Notes: generated by a model from the sequence alone, not told the origin. A DNA stretch of 64,000 bases from Methylobacterium nonmethylotrophicum (GCF_004745635.1 NZ_SRLB01000008.1:62001-126000); one strand, 5' to 3'. Shown: positions 43,188 through 53,088, counted from the stretch's first letter. Translations and numbers: made by a program.

Positions 43188-43931
43188 TCACTCCTCCGGG
43201 GGGCGCCGCGCCAGCGCGCGCAGCGCTCCCCGGAACGTCCGCACGTCCTGCTCGGTCATCGCCATGCGGTGGAACATGTCGCGCATGTTGCGGATCATCC
43301 CGTCGCGCTTATGCAGCGGGTAGTAGCCGGCGGCGTCGAGGTCGGCCTCCAGGCTCTCGAACAGGGAGAGCAAGGCCTCCCGCGGCGCGGCGCCTGAGCG
43401 CATCTCCCCTGTGAAGGGCAGCACCGCCTGCCCGGCCGCCCGGCGCCACTCGTAGGCGACGAGGAGCACGCTCTGCGCCAGGTTGAGCGAGGCGTGCTGC
43501 GGATCGACCGGGAAGGTGACGATCGCATCCGCCAGCGACACCTCGTCGTTCGACAGCCCGACCCGCTCGCGCCCGAACAGGATGCCGACCCGCTCACCGG
43601 CTGCGAGCCGCCCGGCCGCCTGCGCCAGCCCCTCGTCGAGCCCGAAGACCCGCTTCATCTGCCCGCGCTCCCGCGCCGTGGTGGCCAGCACGTAGTGGAG
43701 ATCGGCCAAAGCCTCGGCGACGGTGGGGAAGACGGTCGCGCCGTCGAGGACATGGGTGGCGCTCGACGCCGTCTCGCGCACGCCCTTCATCGGCCACCCG
43801 CCCTTCGGCGCGACGAGCCGGAGCGCGTCGAGCCCGAAATTCCCCATCGCGCGGGCGGTCATGCCGATGTTCTCGGCGAGCTGCGGCTCGACCAGGATGA
43901 TGGCGGGGCGAGGGGGCAGAGCGTCGGTCAT
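43188..43931 (-). CDS. TrmJ-type SPOUT RNA methyltransferase
   Basis: 247 residues from ATG at 43931. The SpoU/TrmH knot motifs are EPQLAENIGMTARAMGNFG (motif 1, with NIG..AR), GILFGRERVGLSNDE (motif 2) and ASLNLAQSVLLVAYEW (motif 3). The extra C-terminal helical part with GYYPLHKRDGMIRNMRDMF is typical of TrmJ, which methylates the 2'-O of nucleotide 32 in tRNAs with S-adenosylmethionine. A longer frame upstream lacks homology. It converges on the oxidoreductase gene. Confidence 0.88.
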   Translation of the reverse strand: MTDALPPRPAIILVEPQLAENIGMTARAMGNFGLDALRLVAPKGGWPMKGVRETASSATHVLDGATVFPTVAEALADLHYVLATTARERGQMKRVFGLDEGLAQAAGRLAAGERVGILFGRERVGLSNDEVSLADAIVTFPVDPQHASLNLAQSVLLVAYEWRRAAGQAVLPFTGEMRSGAAPREALLSLFESLEADLDAAGYYPLHKRDGMIRNMRDMFHRMAMTEQDVRTFRGALRALARRPPEE

Positions 43932-43969
43932 GAAGCGGTTTCGAACATGGACGGTTTGCCGCCACATAA

Positions 43970-44086
43970 GGCCTTCCACCCGTCTCGCGAAGAGGCGCGA
44001 AGCGGGGCGGGAACCTACCGGCCTCCTCCGACGTTCTTGCATCGGACCTCCTTGCAGCCCCGGCGCCCCCGCGCCGGGGCTTTTTT
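43970..44086 (+). ncRNA. candidate small RNA with anti-Shine-Dalgarno motifs
   Basis: A very strong rightward terminator (44057-44086) has no rightward gene before it: the preceding DNA is the start of a leftward gene. The about 90 bases before the terminator have CCTCCTCC (44022-44029) and ACCTCCTT (44046-44053), complementary to ribosome binding sites, flanking a small hairpin TCCGA/TCGGA. This layout recalls the rhizobial alpha-r14 type small RNAs that bear CCUCC-rich loops. The 5' end is a guess. Confidence 0.5.
44057..44086 (+). terminator. strong intrinsic terminator
   Basis: GCCCCGGCGC pairs perfectly with GCGCCGGGGC around a CCCC loop and is followed by six Ts. No rightward protein gene precedes it, which is the reason to suspect a small RNA. 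It also insulates icd, which starts at 44222. Confidence 0.93.
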
Positions 44087-44221
44087 CGTCGCGGCCGCGG
44101 GCCCGTCGCCCGCCCCGGCGCTTCCCCCTGTTTGTGCAGCGCGCTATGACGCGCCACGGCCGGCCGCGTTCCCTGCGCGGGCACCACGGCGGCCCGCGGA
44201 TCACGGAAGGCTGGATCAGAC

Positions 44222-45436
44222 ATGGCGAAGATCAAGGTGGCGAACCCCGTCGTCGAGCTCGACGGCGACGAGATGACCCGGATCATCTGGCAGTCCATCA
44301 AGGACAAGCTGATCCACCCCTACCTCGACGTGCCACTCGAGTATTACGACCTCGGGGTCGAGCACCGGGACGCCACCAACGACAAGGTGACGATCGAGGC
44401 CGCCGAGGCGATCAAGAAGCACGGCGTCGGCGTGAAGTGCGCCACCATCACCCCGGACGAGGCCCGGGTGAAGGAGTTCAACCTCAAGGAGATGTGGAAG
44501 TCGCCGAACGGCACGATCCGCAACATCTTAGGGGGCGTGATCTTCCGCGAGCCGATCATCTGCCGCAACGTGCCGCGCCTGGTGCCGGGCTGGACCCAGC
44601 CGATCGTCGTCGGCCGCCACGCCTACGGCGACCAGTACCGCGCCACCGACTTCAAGGTGCCGGGCAAGGGCCGCCTCACCGTCAAGTTCGAGGGCGAGGA
44701 CGGCACCGTCATCGAGCGCGAGGTGTTCAAGTTCCCGGGCGCCGGCGTCGCCCTGTCGATGTACAACCTCGACGAGTCGATCCGCGACTTCGCCCGCGCG
44801 TCGATGAATTACGGCCTCGCCCGCAAGTTCCCGGTCTACCTGTCGACCAAGAACACCATCCTCAAGGCCTATGACGGCCGGTTCAAGGATATCTTCGAGG
44901 AGGTGTACGAGGCCGAGTTCAAGTCGCGGTTCCAGTCGGCCGGCATCACCTACGAGCACCGCCTGATCGACGACATGGTGGCCTCGGCCCTGAAGTGGTC
45001 CGGCGGCTACGTCTGGGCGTGCAAGAACTACGACGGCGACGTGCAGTCCGACACGGTGGCGCAGGGCTTCGGCTCGCTCGGCCTGATGACCTCGGTGCTG
45101 CTCACCCCCGACGGCCAGACCGTCGAGGCCGAGGCCGCCCACGGCACGGTGACCCGCCACTACCGCGAGCACCAGAAGGGCAAGGAGACCTCGACCAACT
45201 CGATCGCGTCGATCTTCGCCTGGACCCGCGGCCTGTCGCACCGCGCCAAGCTCGATTCGAACGCCGATCTCGCCAAGTTCGCCGAGACCCTCGAGAAGGT
45301 CTGCGTCGACACCGTCGAGGCCGGCTACATGACCAAGGACCTCGCGCTCCTGGTCGGCCCGGACCAGAAGTGGCTCTCGACCACCGGCTTCCTCGACAAG
45401 ATCGACGAGAACCTGAAGGCCGCGATGGCGGCCTGA
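44222..45436 (+). CDS. icd: isocitrate dehydrogenase (NADP+)
   Basis: 404 residues, the length of the dimeric alphaproteobacterial/eukaryotic-like subfamily. Substrate-binding SPNGTIRN is at 94-101, with Arg in [10 protein letters not shown] following. The metal-binding Asp lie in HRLIDDMVA and [11 protein letters not shown]; the NADP site includes [11 protein letters not shown]. It makes 2-oxoglutarate and NADPH in the TCA cycle. It is monocistronic, with GGAAGG before the start. Confidence 0.96.
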   Translation: MAKIKVANPVVELDGDEMTRIIWQSIKDKLIHPYLDVPLEYYDLGVEHRDATNDKVTIEAAEAIKKHGVGVKCATITPDEARVKEFNLKEMWKSPNGTIRNILGGVIFREPIICRNVPRLVPGWTQPIVVGRHAYGDQYRATDFKVPGKGRLTVKFEGEDGTVIEREVFKFPGAGVALSMYNLDESIRDFARASMNYGLARKFPVYLSTKNTILKAYDGRFKDIFEEVYEAEFKSRFQSAGITYEHRLIDDMVASALKWSGGYVWACKNYDGDVQSDTVAQGFGSLGLMTSVLLTPDGQTVEAEAAHGTVTRHYREHQKGKETSTNSIASIFAWTRGLSHRAKLDSNADLAKFAETLEKVCVDTVEAGYMTKDLALLVGPDQKWLSTTGFLDKIDENLKAAMAA

Positions 45437-45443
45437 GGCGAGC

Positions 45444-45461
45444 GGGCGGCCCCGGCCGCCC
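45444..45461. terminator. hairpin between converging icd and dioxygenase genes
   Basis: GGGCGGC pairs with GCCGCCC around CCCG. There is no T-run, so it may be weak or rely on Rho. Confidence 0.4.
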
Positions 45462-45513
45462 ATCCCGCCTTCGATATACAGTTCCTCGCGGCCCGAGAGC
45501 TGCGGGGGACCCT

Positions 45514-46170
45514 TCACGCCCCGCGCACCACCAGCGTCAGCGCCGCCTCGTAGCCCGCGCCCGCCTGGTGCACCGCCGCGATGCCGCGGCCCTCGGGGTC
45601 GTCCTGGCGCAGGAGGGCGTCGCGGGCGTTGCCGATCCGGCCGCGCTTCGGGCGGCCCGCATAGTCCGGACCCTGGTACACCGCCTCGCTCACTGCGTCC
45701 GGGAAGTAGATCTGGCCCGTGAGCGCCGTGCGCCCGGCCAGGATCACCTTCACGTGCAGGTGGGGCGTGCGGCCCGGATACCAGCCCGGGAAGATCGTCC
45801 GGAAGGACACGCGGCCGGCGCGGTCGGCGAATTGCGTCCCGCGCAGGAAGGTCTGGCCCACGGTGGACCCGCCCCGGTCGCCCTGGTCGGGATAGCCCGA
45901 GTAGCGCCCCTGCGCGTCGGCGTGCCAGAGATCGACCCGCGCCTCCGGCAGGGCGGTGCAGCCCCGCAGCGTCGCGACGTCGAGGCTCACGGTGAGCGGC
46001 GTGCCGGCGCGATCCTCGCGGATGTCGGACCGCAGCAGGCGGGGATCGAGGTAGAACGGTCCCTCCACCGCCTGCGGGGTCAGGAGGCAGGTCGCCCGCG
46101 CCGGCCCGGGCACCAGGAGGCCGGCCGCGAGGGTGCCGAGCATCACGCGGCGCGTCGGACGATCCGCCAT
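45514..46170 (-). CDS. intradiol ring-cleavage dioxygenase family protein, Tat-exported
   Basis: 218 residues. An N-terminal RPTRRVMLGTLAAGLLV is a Tat-type signal ending near ARATC. The protocatechuate-dioxygenase-like core has AVEGPFYLDP, the Fe(III) ligand Tyr in QGRYSGY and in PGWYPGR, and His in TPHLHVKV. Secreted members of this family are less studied than the cytosolic catechol enzymes, and the substrate is unknown. A mature Cys close after the signal could be lipidated or disulfide-bonded. It is preceded by a LOV histidine kinase gene (28-bp gap), the two possibly co-transcribed. Confidence 0.87.
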   Translation of the reverse strand: MADRPTRRVMLGTLAAGLLVPGPARATCLLTPQAVEGPFYLDPRLLRSDIREDRAGTPLTVSLDVATLRGCTALPEARVDLWHADAQGRYSGYPDQGDRGGSTVGQTFLRGTQFADRAGRVSFRTIFPGWYPGRTPHLHVKVILAGRTALTGQIYFPDAVSEAVYQGPDYAGRPKRGRIGNARDALLRQDDPEGRGIAAVHQAGAGYEAALTLVVRGA

Positions 46171-46197
46171 CGATCCCTCCCTCTGCCCGTCAGGGTC

Positions 46198-47817
46198 TCA
46201 GCTCACCCCGGTCGGCCCGTCGAGCAGGGCGCGCACCCGCCGCGCCAGCTCCATGCGGCGGTAGGGCTTGTTGATGATCTCGAACTCGCTGCCGCCGGCA
46301 TCGGTCCGCTCGAGGGAGGCCTCGGCGTAGCCGGTGGTCAGGAGCACCTTGAGCCGCGGCTGGCGGCGGCGCGCCTCGCGGGCGAGCATCACGCCGTTCA
46401 TGCCGCCGGGCATGATCAGGTCGGAGAACAGCAGGTCGACCCGGTCGCCGCCGTCGAGCAGCTCGAGGGCCTGGCGGCCGTCGGTGGCGAGCAGCGTGGT
46501 GTAGCCGAAGTCGCGCAGGATCGCCCGGGCGAGCTCGGCCACGTCGCGGCGGTCGTCGACGATCAGGATCGTCTCGGTGCCCGAGCGCTGCAGCCCGCGG
46601 TGGCCCGGGCCGGGGGCCGGGCGCTCCTCGCTGTCGCTCATCGGGAAGTAGAGCCGCACGGTGGTGCCGTGGCCGGTCCGCGACTCGATCACCACCGTGC
46701 CGCCGGACTGCTTGGCGAATCCGTACACCATGGCGAGGCCGAGGCCCGTGCCGCGCCCCTCCTCCTTGGTGGTGAAGAACGGCTCCATCACCCGCGCCAG
46801 GATCTCCGGCGGCATGCCGGTGCCGGTGTCGGTGACCGAGACCGAGACGTAGCGCCCGGGCTGCGGCAGGCCGGAGGGCAATTCGTCGGCGTCGAAGACG
46901 TGGTTCTCGGTCCGGATCGTCACGGTGCCGCCATCCGGCATCGCGTCGCGGGCGTTGATCAGGACGTTGAGCAGCGCGACCTCGGTCTGGGTCGGGTCGA
47001 GGCGGGCGTTCCAGAGGTCCGCGCCCAGCTCCGCCGCAACGGCGATCCCGTCGCCGAGGGTGCGGCCCGCGAGGTCGCCCATGCCCTCGACCAGGTTGTT
47101 GAGGTTCACGGCGCGGCCGTCGAGGCGCTGCTTGCGGGCGAAGGCCAGGAGCTGCTGGGTCAGGGTCGTGGCACGCTCGGCGGCGCTGCGGATGTTGTCG
47201 ATCGCCCGCGCCATCCGGCGCGGGTCGGTGGCCGGGTCCTCGAGGCCCATCTGCAGGATGTCGACGTAGCCGACCACCACCTGCAGCAGGTTGTTGAAGT
47301 CGTGCGCGATGCCGCCGGTGAGCTGGCCGAGGGCCTCCATCTTCTGCGACTGGCGCAGGGCCTCCTCGGCGTCGCGCCGGCGCGAGACGTCGAGCTGCGA
47401 GCCGAAGAAATAGACCAGCTCGCCCGCCTGATCGTAGACCGGCGAGATGAACAGCGCGTTCCAGAAGGTGGAGCCGTTCTTGCGGTAGTTCAGGATCTCG
47501 GTGGCGATCTCCTTGCGCTCGGCGATGGCGCGGCGCACCTCCGCCACCGTCTCGCGGTCGGTCTCGGGCCCCTGCAGGAAGCGGCAGTTGCGGCCGACCA
47601 GCTCCTCGGGCGCGTAGCCGGTCATGCCCCGGAAGGCCTGGTTGGCGAAGATGATCGGGTTGTCCGGCTGGCGCGGATCGGTGACGATCATCGGCATCCG
47701 GGTCATCTCGACGGCGGCGAAGAAGATGTCCGAGTGCTGGTCCGAGACGTCGGTGTGCGTGCCCGCCGCCACGGTCGGCCGGGTCCCGAGCTCGGTCGGC
47801 GTTCGCTTCACACTCAT
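46198..47817 (-). CDS. LOV-domain hybrid histidine kinase (blue-light sensor)
   Basis: 539 residues, soluble. A LOV/PAS domain covers about 30-147, with the flavin-binding GRNCRFLQG motif whose photoactive Cys is residue 78, and [11 protein letters not shown]. The kinase core follows: phospho-acceptor His172 in [13 protein letters not shown] box [11 protein letters not shown] boxes VTDTGTGM and [14 protein letters not shown] receiver domain closes the protein ([10 protein letters not shown], Asp466 in LLFSDLIMP, Lys in INKPYRR). It would turn blue light into phosphorylation, with output through its own receiver and an unknown phosphotransfer partner. Confidence 0.92.
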   Translation of the reverse strand: MSVKRTPTELGTRPTVAAGTHTDVSDQHSDIFFAAVEMTRMPMIVTDPRQPDNPIIFANQAFRGMTGYAPEELVGRNCRFLQGPETDRETVAEVRRAIAERKEIATEILNYRKNGSTFWNALFISPVYDQAGELVYFFGSQLDVSRRRDAEEALRQSQKMEALGQLTGGIAHDFNNLLQVVVGYVDILQMGLEDPATDPRRMARAIDNIRSAAERATTLTQQLLAFARKQRLDGRAVNLNNLVEGMGDLAGRTLGDGIAVAAELGADLWNARLDPTQTEVALLNVLINARDAMPDGGTVTIRTENHVFDADELPSGLPQPGRYVSVSVTDTGTGMPPEILARVMEPFFTTKEEGRGTGLGLAMVYGFAKQSGGTVVIESRTGHGTTVRLYFPMSDSEERPAPGPGHRGLQRSGTETILIVDDRRDVAELARAILRDFGYTTLLATDGRQALELLDGGDRVDLLFSDLIMPGGMNGVMLAREARRRQPRLKVLLTTGYAEASLERTDAGGSEFEIINKPYRRMELARRVRALLDGPTGVS

Positions 47818-48114
47818 CGTCGCTCCGGAGGCCCGCTGACCGAATTCCGCTCAGTCTTGAATCCTACACTCCCGGGTCAAGCACAACGGTCAATGCCGTT
47901 CGGGCCGACCGCGACCGCGCGTCGCCCCCGGGGCCCGAGACTGGCAGGCGACGCAGGGTTTCGCTCGCCGGGACCGTCATCGGCGCATCTCCGGGACCTG
48001 CCCGGCCGGCGCGGCGGCGGCCGGTGCGGTCCGGGCCGGTCTATGCTTCCGCTCCGGCAACGAAGACAGCGCGGCTCTCCGCCCCGCCGACAGGCCCCGG
48101 ACACCGCCCTGCTC
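47818..48114. other. 297-bp intergenic stretch, no gene supported
   Basis: It separates two leftward genes and should include the kinase promoter. No repeat, hairpin-T-run or small frame with a ribosome site is evident. Confidence 0.4.
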
Positions 48115-50043
48115 TCAGGCGACCGCGCGCGGCCCCTCGCCGGGCCTCCCCTCCGCCGCGCCCGAGAGGCGCAGGGCGGCGTCGAGGGCGTCGCTGATCG
48201 TGGTGACCAGGATGTCGGCGGAGGTCGCCCGGCGCAGGCGGTCGCGGCCGGCCGGGTCGCGCTCGCGCCAGATCGCCACCATCACCCGCACGCCCGGGAT
48301 CGCCCGGCGGGCGAGCCGCGCCGCGAGCCGGATGTGGGAGGTGCTGATCGGCTCGATGTAGGACAGGCAGACCAGGGCGATGCCCTCGGTCTCCGGCCGC
48401 TCGCCCCGGGCGAGCGCCTCCTGGCTGGTGACGCGGGCGTTGAGGCCCTGGCGCCCGAGCACCTGGGCCAGCATGCCGGCGGCGGCGGCGTCGAACGGCC
48501 CGCGGCTCGCCACCACCAGGACCGGGGCGGGACCGCGCCAGGCGGGCGCAAGGTCCTCCGGCCGGCGCACGATGGCGGTCGAGGCCCGGTCCGGCCCGAG
48601 CGCCGCCACCGCGGCCTCGATCTCGGCGCTGCGCACCGCGGCCGCGCCCTTGCGGATCGGGATCTGCCCGAGCGTCGCCACCACGGTCTCGATCGCCTTG
48701 CCGACCGCCTGCTGGCGGTCCGCCGCCAGCGCCCCGCTCGCCCGGTCGTTCTGGGCGAGCCGGAGGCCGCCGAGCGCGATCTCGTCGTAGTAGGTCGCGA
48801 GCGCCCGTTCCTTCAGCACCTGGCGGGCCTTGTCGATCGCCTCGAGGGGATCGCCCGCCAGCATGCGCTGGTAGAAGATCTCGGAAGGAGCCAGCGCCGG
48901 CCGGTCGCCCAGCATCACGTCGAGGAAGGCCAGGCGCTCCACGTGGCGCCCGAGCACGACCAGGCAGACGGTGATCGGGGTGGCGAGCACCAGGCCGACC
49001 GGCCCCCACAGGAAGGTCCAGACGGTCGCCGCCAGGATCACCGCCACCGGCGAGATCCCGGTCGAGTGGCCGTAGAGCAGCGGCTCGACGACGTGGCCGG
49101 CGATCGGCTCGACCACCGCGAACAGCAGAACCGTGGCGATCAGCATCGACCAGCCGGGATCGACCGCCGCCGCCACGAAGAGCGGGAACGCCATGCCGAT
49201 GACCGCGCCGATATAGGGCACGAAGCGCAGGATCCCGGCGAGCACGCCCCACAGGATCGGGCTCGGCACCCCGATCAGCCACAGGCCGGCGGCCACGACC
49301 ACCCCGAAGGCGAGGTTGAGGCCGGCCTGGGCGAGGAAGAAGCGCGAGAGCCGCGCCACCGCGTCGTCCATCGCCGCCGTGGTGGCGCGCAGGTCGCCGG
49401 AGCCGGCGAGCCGGATGGCGCGGTTGCGCAGGTCCTCGCGCTGGGCGAGGAAGAACAGGGTGAAGAGCAGGATCAGCCCGACGGTGGCGAGCGGGTGCAG
49501 CACGGGAGCGGCCATGCTGCCGAGGGTGGTCAGAAGCCCGGCCTTCGGCTCGCGCACCTCGACCAGCACCGGCTTCTCGGCATCGGTGGCCAAGCCGCCC
49601 CGCGGCTTGTTCGGCTCGGGCGGCTGCAGATCCTGGCTCAGCTCCTGCACCGCCTGGAACAGGCGCTCCAGGGTCGGGCCGCCGCCGGCCGACGCGCGCA
49701 AGGCCCCGATCTTCTCGCGCATGGTCACGGTGTAGCGCGGCAGGTCGGAGGCGAGCTGCGCCGTCTCGTTGGCGATCAGCACGCCCAAGCCCCCGAGCGC
49801 CCCGAAGGTCGCCAGCACGACGACCAGCACCGCGAGCGAGCGCGGCAGGCGCCGGCGCTGCAAGGCCCGCACCGCCGGGGCGAGGACGAAGCTCAGGAGC
49901 ACCGCCAGCGTGATCGGCATCAGGACGTCCCGCCCGAGGGACAGGAGCGCGCCGATCGCCAGGACCAGGAGGCAGGCCGCCAGCGCCGTGAAGACCGGCA
50001 TCGCGTCGCGCAGGCGGCGCGCCGTCACGGGATCGTCGATCAT
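48115..50043 (-). CDS. AI-2E/PerM-family transporter with a large cytoplasmic C-domain
   Basis: 642 residues. The first about 370 form the family core: helices at about 17-37, 40-60, 68-90, then a hydrophilic loop (about 95-175) and helices near 185-205 and 245-370 with PSPILWGVLAGILRFVPYIG and the ATPITVCLVVLGRHV end. Unlike typical members of about 350 residues, it continues with about 270 soluble residues. That tail includes APVLVVASRGPFDAAAAGML, EGIALVCLSYIEPISTSHIRLA and RVMVAIWRERDP, a Rossmann-like fold resembling B12-binding domains but without the cobalamin His motif. It may couple export to a cytosolic signal. Confidence 0.88.
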   Translation of the reverse strand: MIDDPVTARRLRDAMPVFTALAACLLVLAIGALLSLGRDVLMPITLAVLLSFVLAPAVRALQRRRLPRSLAVLVVVLATFGALGGLGVLIANETAQLASDLPRYTVTMREKIGALRASAGGGPTLERLFQAVQELSQDLQPPEPNKPRGGLATDAEKPVLVEVREPKAGLLTTLGSMAAPVLHPLATVGLILLFTLFFLAQREDLRNRAIRLAGSGDLRATTAAMDDAVARLSRFFLAQAGLNLAFGVVVAAGLWLIGVPSPILWGVLAGILRFVPYIGAVIGMAFPLFVAAAVDPGWSMLIATVLLFAVVEPIAGHVVEPLLYGHSTGISPVAVILAATVWTFLWGPVGLVLATPITVCLVVLGRHVERLAFLDVMLGDRPALAPSEIFYQRMLAGDPLEAIDKARQVLKERALATYYDEIALGGLRLAQNDRASGALAADRQQAVGKAIETVVATLGQIPIRKGAAAVRSAEIEAAVAALGPDRASTAIVRRPEDLAPAWRGPAPVLVVASRGPFDAAAAGMLAQVLGRQGLNARVTSQEALARGERPETEGIALVCLSYIEPISTSHIRLAARLARRAIPGVRVMVAIWRERDPAGRDRLRRATSADILVTTISDALDAALRLSGAAEGRPGEGPRAVA

Positions 50044-50064
50044 CGATCGTGTACCGCCAGGCTT

Positions 50065-50442
50065 CTACGACGCGGGCGGCGTGCCGAGGGCGGCGCCGAT
50101 CTGGGTCAGGAGCTTGGAGAAATCGACGGGCTTGGGGTGGTAATCGTCGCAGCCGGCCTGGATCACCTTCTCGCGGTCGCCCGACATGGCGTGGGCGGTG
50201 AGCGCGATGATCGGGATCCGGGCGGTCTCGGCGTCGGACTTGAGGGCGCGGGCCGCCGACCAGCCGTCGAGCACCGGCAGGTTCATGTCGAGCAGGATGA
50301 TGTCCGGCCGGCTGGTGCGGGCCTTCATCACGCCCTCCTCGCCGTCATGGGCGAGCACCACCTCGTAGCCCCGCCGCTTGAGCCGCCGGGAGAGGAAATC
50401 CCAGATTTCCTCGTGGTCCTCGACGAGAAGGATCTTCGCCAC
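50065..50442 (-). CDS. single-domain response regulator
   Basis: 125 residues with a GTG start (50442), all receiver domain: KILLVEDHEEIWDFL with the acidic pair, phospho-acceptor Asp in IILLDMNLPVLDGW, Thr/Ala in IIALTAHAM and Lys in YHPKPVDF. It lacks an output domain, so it acts by protein contact (CheY-like) or as a phosphate relay. It lies 22 bp before the transporter gene in the same direction, hence a probable pair. The LOV kinase 2 kb further along is a possible but unproven partner. Confidence 0.9.
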   Translation of the reverse strand: MAKILLVEDHEEIWDFLSRRLKRRGYEVVLAHDGEEGVMKARTSRPDIILLDMNLPVLDGWSAARALKSDAETARIPIIALTAHAMSGDREKVIQAGCDDYHPKPVDFSKLLTQIGAALGTPPAS

Positions 50443-50603
50443 CGCCCCCACTCCACGCTCGCGCGGATCACGAGGCGGCCGGTCCGGCCGCCTCGTGGCA
50501 CCACGCCTGATCGACAGGCCCTCATCCATGCCCATCCGTCGCTGGCGCGGCGGACGGGCGGAGCATGTCGGGCCCGACTCAAGTGGGCAGGCCCGCCCGG
50601 TTG

Positions 50604-52889
50604 TCACCCCTCGTGCGGCAACCCGAACGCGACGCACTCGGATTCGGCGCGCTCGAAGGCCTGGATCACGTGCTGGTAGGAGCGCCAGGTCTCGCTGGCA
50701 TGATCGACGTCGGTCGGGCGCAGGACGAACATCAGCATCGAGCGGCCGGTGACCGCGTAGGTCGAGCCGACGGCGAGCCTGGCGAGTTCCTGGGTGTCGG
50801 GCAGGTTGGTGTCGAGAACCCGCATCCAGGCGTCGCCGCCGACCACCTCCGGCAGGGTGAACTCGACGACGTCGTGATAGGCATTGAACATCAGCATCAG
50901 GGTCGCCTCGCCCCCGCGCCGGTGGATGCCGCTCGACTGGGCGCGACCGTCGAGGACGACGGTGAGCGAGCGCGCGCCGCCGTCGTTCCAGTTCTCGGGC
51001 GTCATCTCGGTCGCGGCGGGGGTGAGCCAGCTCACGTCCTTGACGCCGAGCTCGGCGTCGTAGGCGCCGGTGAGGAAGCGCCCGCGGCTCAGCATCGGCA
51101 GGGACCTGCGCAGGATCAGCAGGCGCTGGGTGAATTCCGCCAGGTCCCGCTCGTCCTCGCCGATCCCCCCCCAGTCGACCCACGAGATCTCGTTGTCCTG
51201 GCAATAGGCGTTGTTGTTGCCGCGCTGGGTGCGGGCGAACTCGTCGCCGGCGAGCAGCATCGGGGTGCCGCGGGACAGGAGCAGCGTCGCCAGCAGGTTG
51301 CGCATCTGGCGCAGGCGAACGGCGCGGATCTCGGGATCGTCGGTCGGCCCCTCGACCCCGTAATTGTAGGAGAGGTTGTGCGAGTGGCCGTCGCGGTTGT
51401 CCTCGCCGTTCGCCGCATTGTGCTTCTCGTTGTACGAGACGGTGTCGGCGAGGGTGAAGCCGTCATGCGCGGTGATGAAGTTCACCGAGGCCCAGGGGCG
51501 CCGGCCGCGCTTGTTGAACTTGTCGGCCGAACCGGTGAGGCGGGAGGCGAGCGCCGGCAGCAGGCCCTCGTCGCCCTTCCAGTAGCCGCGTACCTCGTCG
51601 CGGAACCGGTCGTTCCACTCGGCCCAGCCGGGCGGAAAGCCGCCGACCTGGTAGCCGCCCGGGCCGCAATCCCACGGCTCGGCGATCAGCTTGACCGAGG
51701 ACAGGACCGGGTCCTGCCGGCAGGAATCGAGGAAGCCGCCGCCCTCGTCGAAGCCGTAGGGCTCGCGGCCGAGGATCGTCGCGAGGTCGAAGCGGAACCC
51801 GTCGACCCGCATCTCGGTCGCCCAGTAGCGCAGGGAATCCGTCACCATCTGCAGAACCCGCGGGTGCGAGAGGTTGACGGTGTTCCCGGTGCCGGTGTCG
51901 TTGATGTAGTAGCGCTTCTGATCGGGCAGCAGCCGGTAGTACGAGGCGTTGTCGATGCCCTTGAACGACAGGGTCGGGCCCTTCTCGTTGCCCTCGGCGG
52001 TGTGATTGTAGACCACGTCGAGGATCACCTCGAGGCCGGCCCCGTGCATGCGGGCCACCATCTCCTTGAACTCCGAGAAGGCGAAGTCCGGCACGGCGGC
52101 GTAGCGGCGGGCGGGGGCGAAGAACGAGAGGGTGTTGTAGCCCCAGTAGTTCACCAGGTCTTTTTCCAGCAGGTAGCTGTCGTTGACGAAGGAGTGGATC
52201 GGCAGGAGCTCGACCGAGGTGACGCCGAGGCTGCGGATATAGGCCAGCACCTCAGGGGTGCCGAGGCCCGCATAGGTGCCGCGCAGGCGCTCGGGCACCG
52301 CCGGATGCAGCTTGGTGAAGCCCTTGACGTGGGTCTCGTAGAAGACCGTCTTGTCCCACGGCACGTTCGGCTTCTGGTCGCGGCCCCAGGTGAAGGCGGG
52401 GTCGATCACCCGGCACTTGCGGGTGAAGGGCGCGCTGTCGCGGGTGTCGAAGGTGGTGTCGTCGCCGCTCTCCATCACGTAGCCGAACAGGGCCGGGTTC
52501 CAGGTGACGGAGCCGACCAGCGCCTTGGCGTAGGGGTCGAGGAGGAGCTTGTTCGGGTTGAAGCGATGGCCGGCCTCCGGCTCGTAGGGGCCGTGGACGC
52601 GGTAGGCGTAGATCGTGCCGGGGCGGGCGTCGGGCAGGTAGCCGTGCCACACCTCGTCGGTGTATTCGGGCAGGGCGATGCGCTCGATCTCGGTCTCGCC
52701 GGTGTCGTCGAACAGGCACAGCTCGACCTTGGTGGCGTGCGCGGAGAACAGCGCGAAGTTGACGCCGAGGCCGTCCCAGGTCGCGCCCAGGGGGAAGGGC
52801 AGGCCCTCGCTGATGCGCGAGGCGCGCCGGGCGAGGGGCGGAGCCGCCGGGTTCGCCGGGGCGGGCTTGGACGTGAGTTCCATGTTCAT
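50604..52889 (-). CDS. glgX: glycogen debranching enzyme
   Basis: 761 residues. An N-terminal CBM48 domain (about 25-130: GLPFPLGATWDGLGVNFALF) precedes the GH13 barrel. Catalytic residues are visible: Asp in MRVDGFRFDLATILG, Glu in VKLIAEPWDCG and the transition-state Asp in NFITAHDGFT. The GlgX hallmark GDEFARTQRGNNNAYCQDNE follows. It removes alpha-1,6 branches from limit dextrins of glycogen. The start codons at 52889 and 52883 are both possible; neither has a strong ribosome site. Confidence 0.94.
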   Translation of the reverse strand: MNMELTSKPAPANPAAPPLARRASRISEGLPFPLGATWDGLGVNFALFSAHATKVELCLFDDTGETEIERIALPEYTDEVWHGYLPDARPGTIYAYRVHGPYEPEAGHRFNPNKLLLDPYAKALVGSVTWNPALFGYVMESGDDTTFDTRDSAPFTRKCRVIDPAFTWGRDQKPNVPWDKTVFYETHVKGFTKLHPAVPERLRGTYAGLGTPEVLAYIRSLGVTSVELLPIHSFVNDSYLLEKDLVNYWGYNTLSFFAPARRYAAVPDFAFSEFKEMVARMHGAGLEVILDVVYNHTAEGNEKGPTLSFKGIDNASYYRLLPDQKRYYINDTGTGNTVNLSHPRVLQMVTDSLRYWATEMRVDGFRFDLATILGREPYGFDEGGGFLDSCRQDPVLSSVKLIAEPWDCGPGGYQVGGFPPGWAEWNDRFRDEVRGYWKGDEGLLPALASRLTGSADKFNKRGRRPWASVNFITAHDGFTLADTVSYNEKHNAANGEDNRDGHSHNLSYNYGVEGPTDDPEIRAVRLRQMRNLLATLLLSRGTPMLLAGDEFARTQRGNNNAYCQDNEISWVDWGGIGEDERDLAEFTQRLLILRRSLPMLSRGRFLTGAYDAELGVKDVSWLTPAATEMTPENWNDGGARSLTVVLDGRAQSSGIHRRGGEATLMLMFNAYHDVVEFTLPEVVGGDAWMRVLDTNLPDTQELARLAVGSTYAVTGRSMLMFVLRPTDVDHASETWRSYQHVIQAFERAESECVAFGLPHEG

Positions 52890-53088
52890 GGGGGCGTTCG
52901 ACGATCCCGGAGGCGAGAAGCCTGACTGTGGGCTGAACGCGCCGGCCCTCGCCCAAGCTCCCGCACCGCCGCGAGAATTTTCGCGCCCTGGATCCGGAAC
53001 CGGATGTCGCCCCTGAAACCCGGCGCCGCCGGGACCCCCGGCGCGCCTCGCGGGTTCCTGCAGACCGCGCGGTGAACCAGGAGGATGC

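Noticed and set aside
44995..50679. A rightward open frame of nearly 1900 codons.
   Set aside because: It runs antisense through five well-supported genes and its translation is His/Arg/Gly/Ala-rich without any domain. Very high third-position GC removes stop codons from the opposite frame.
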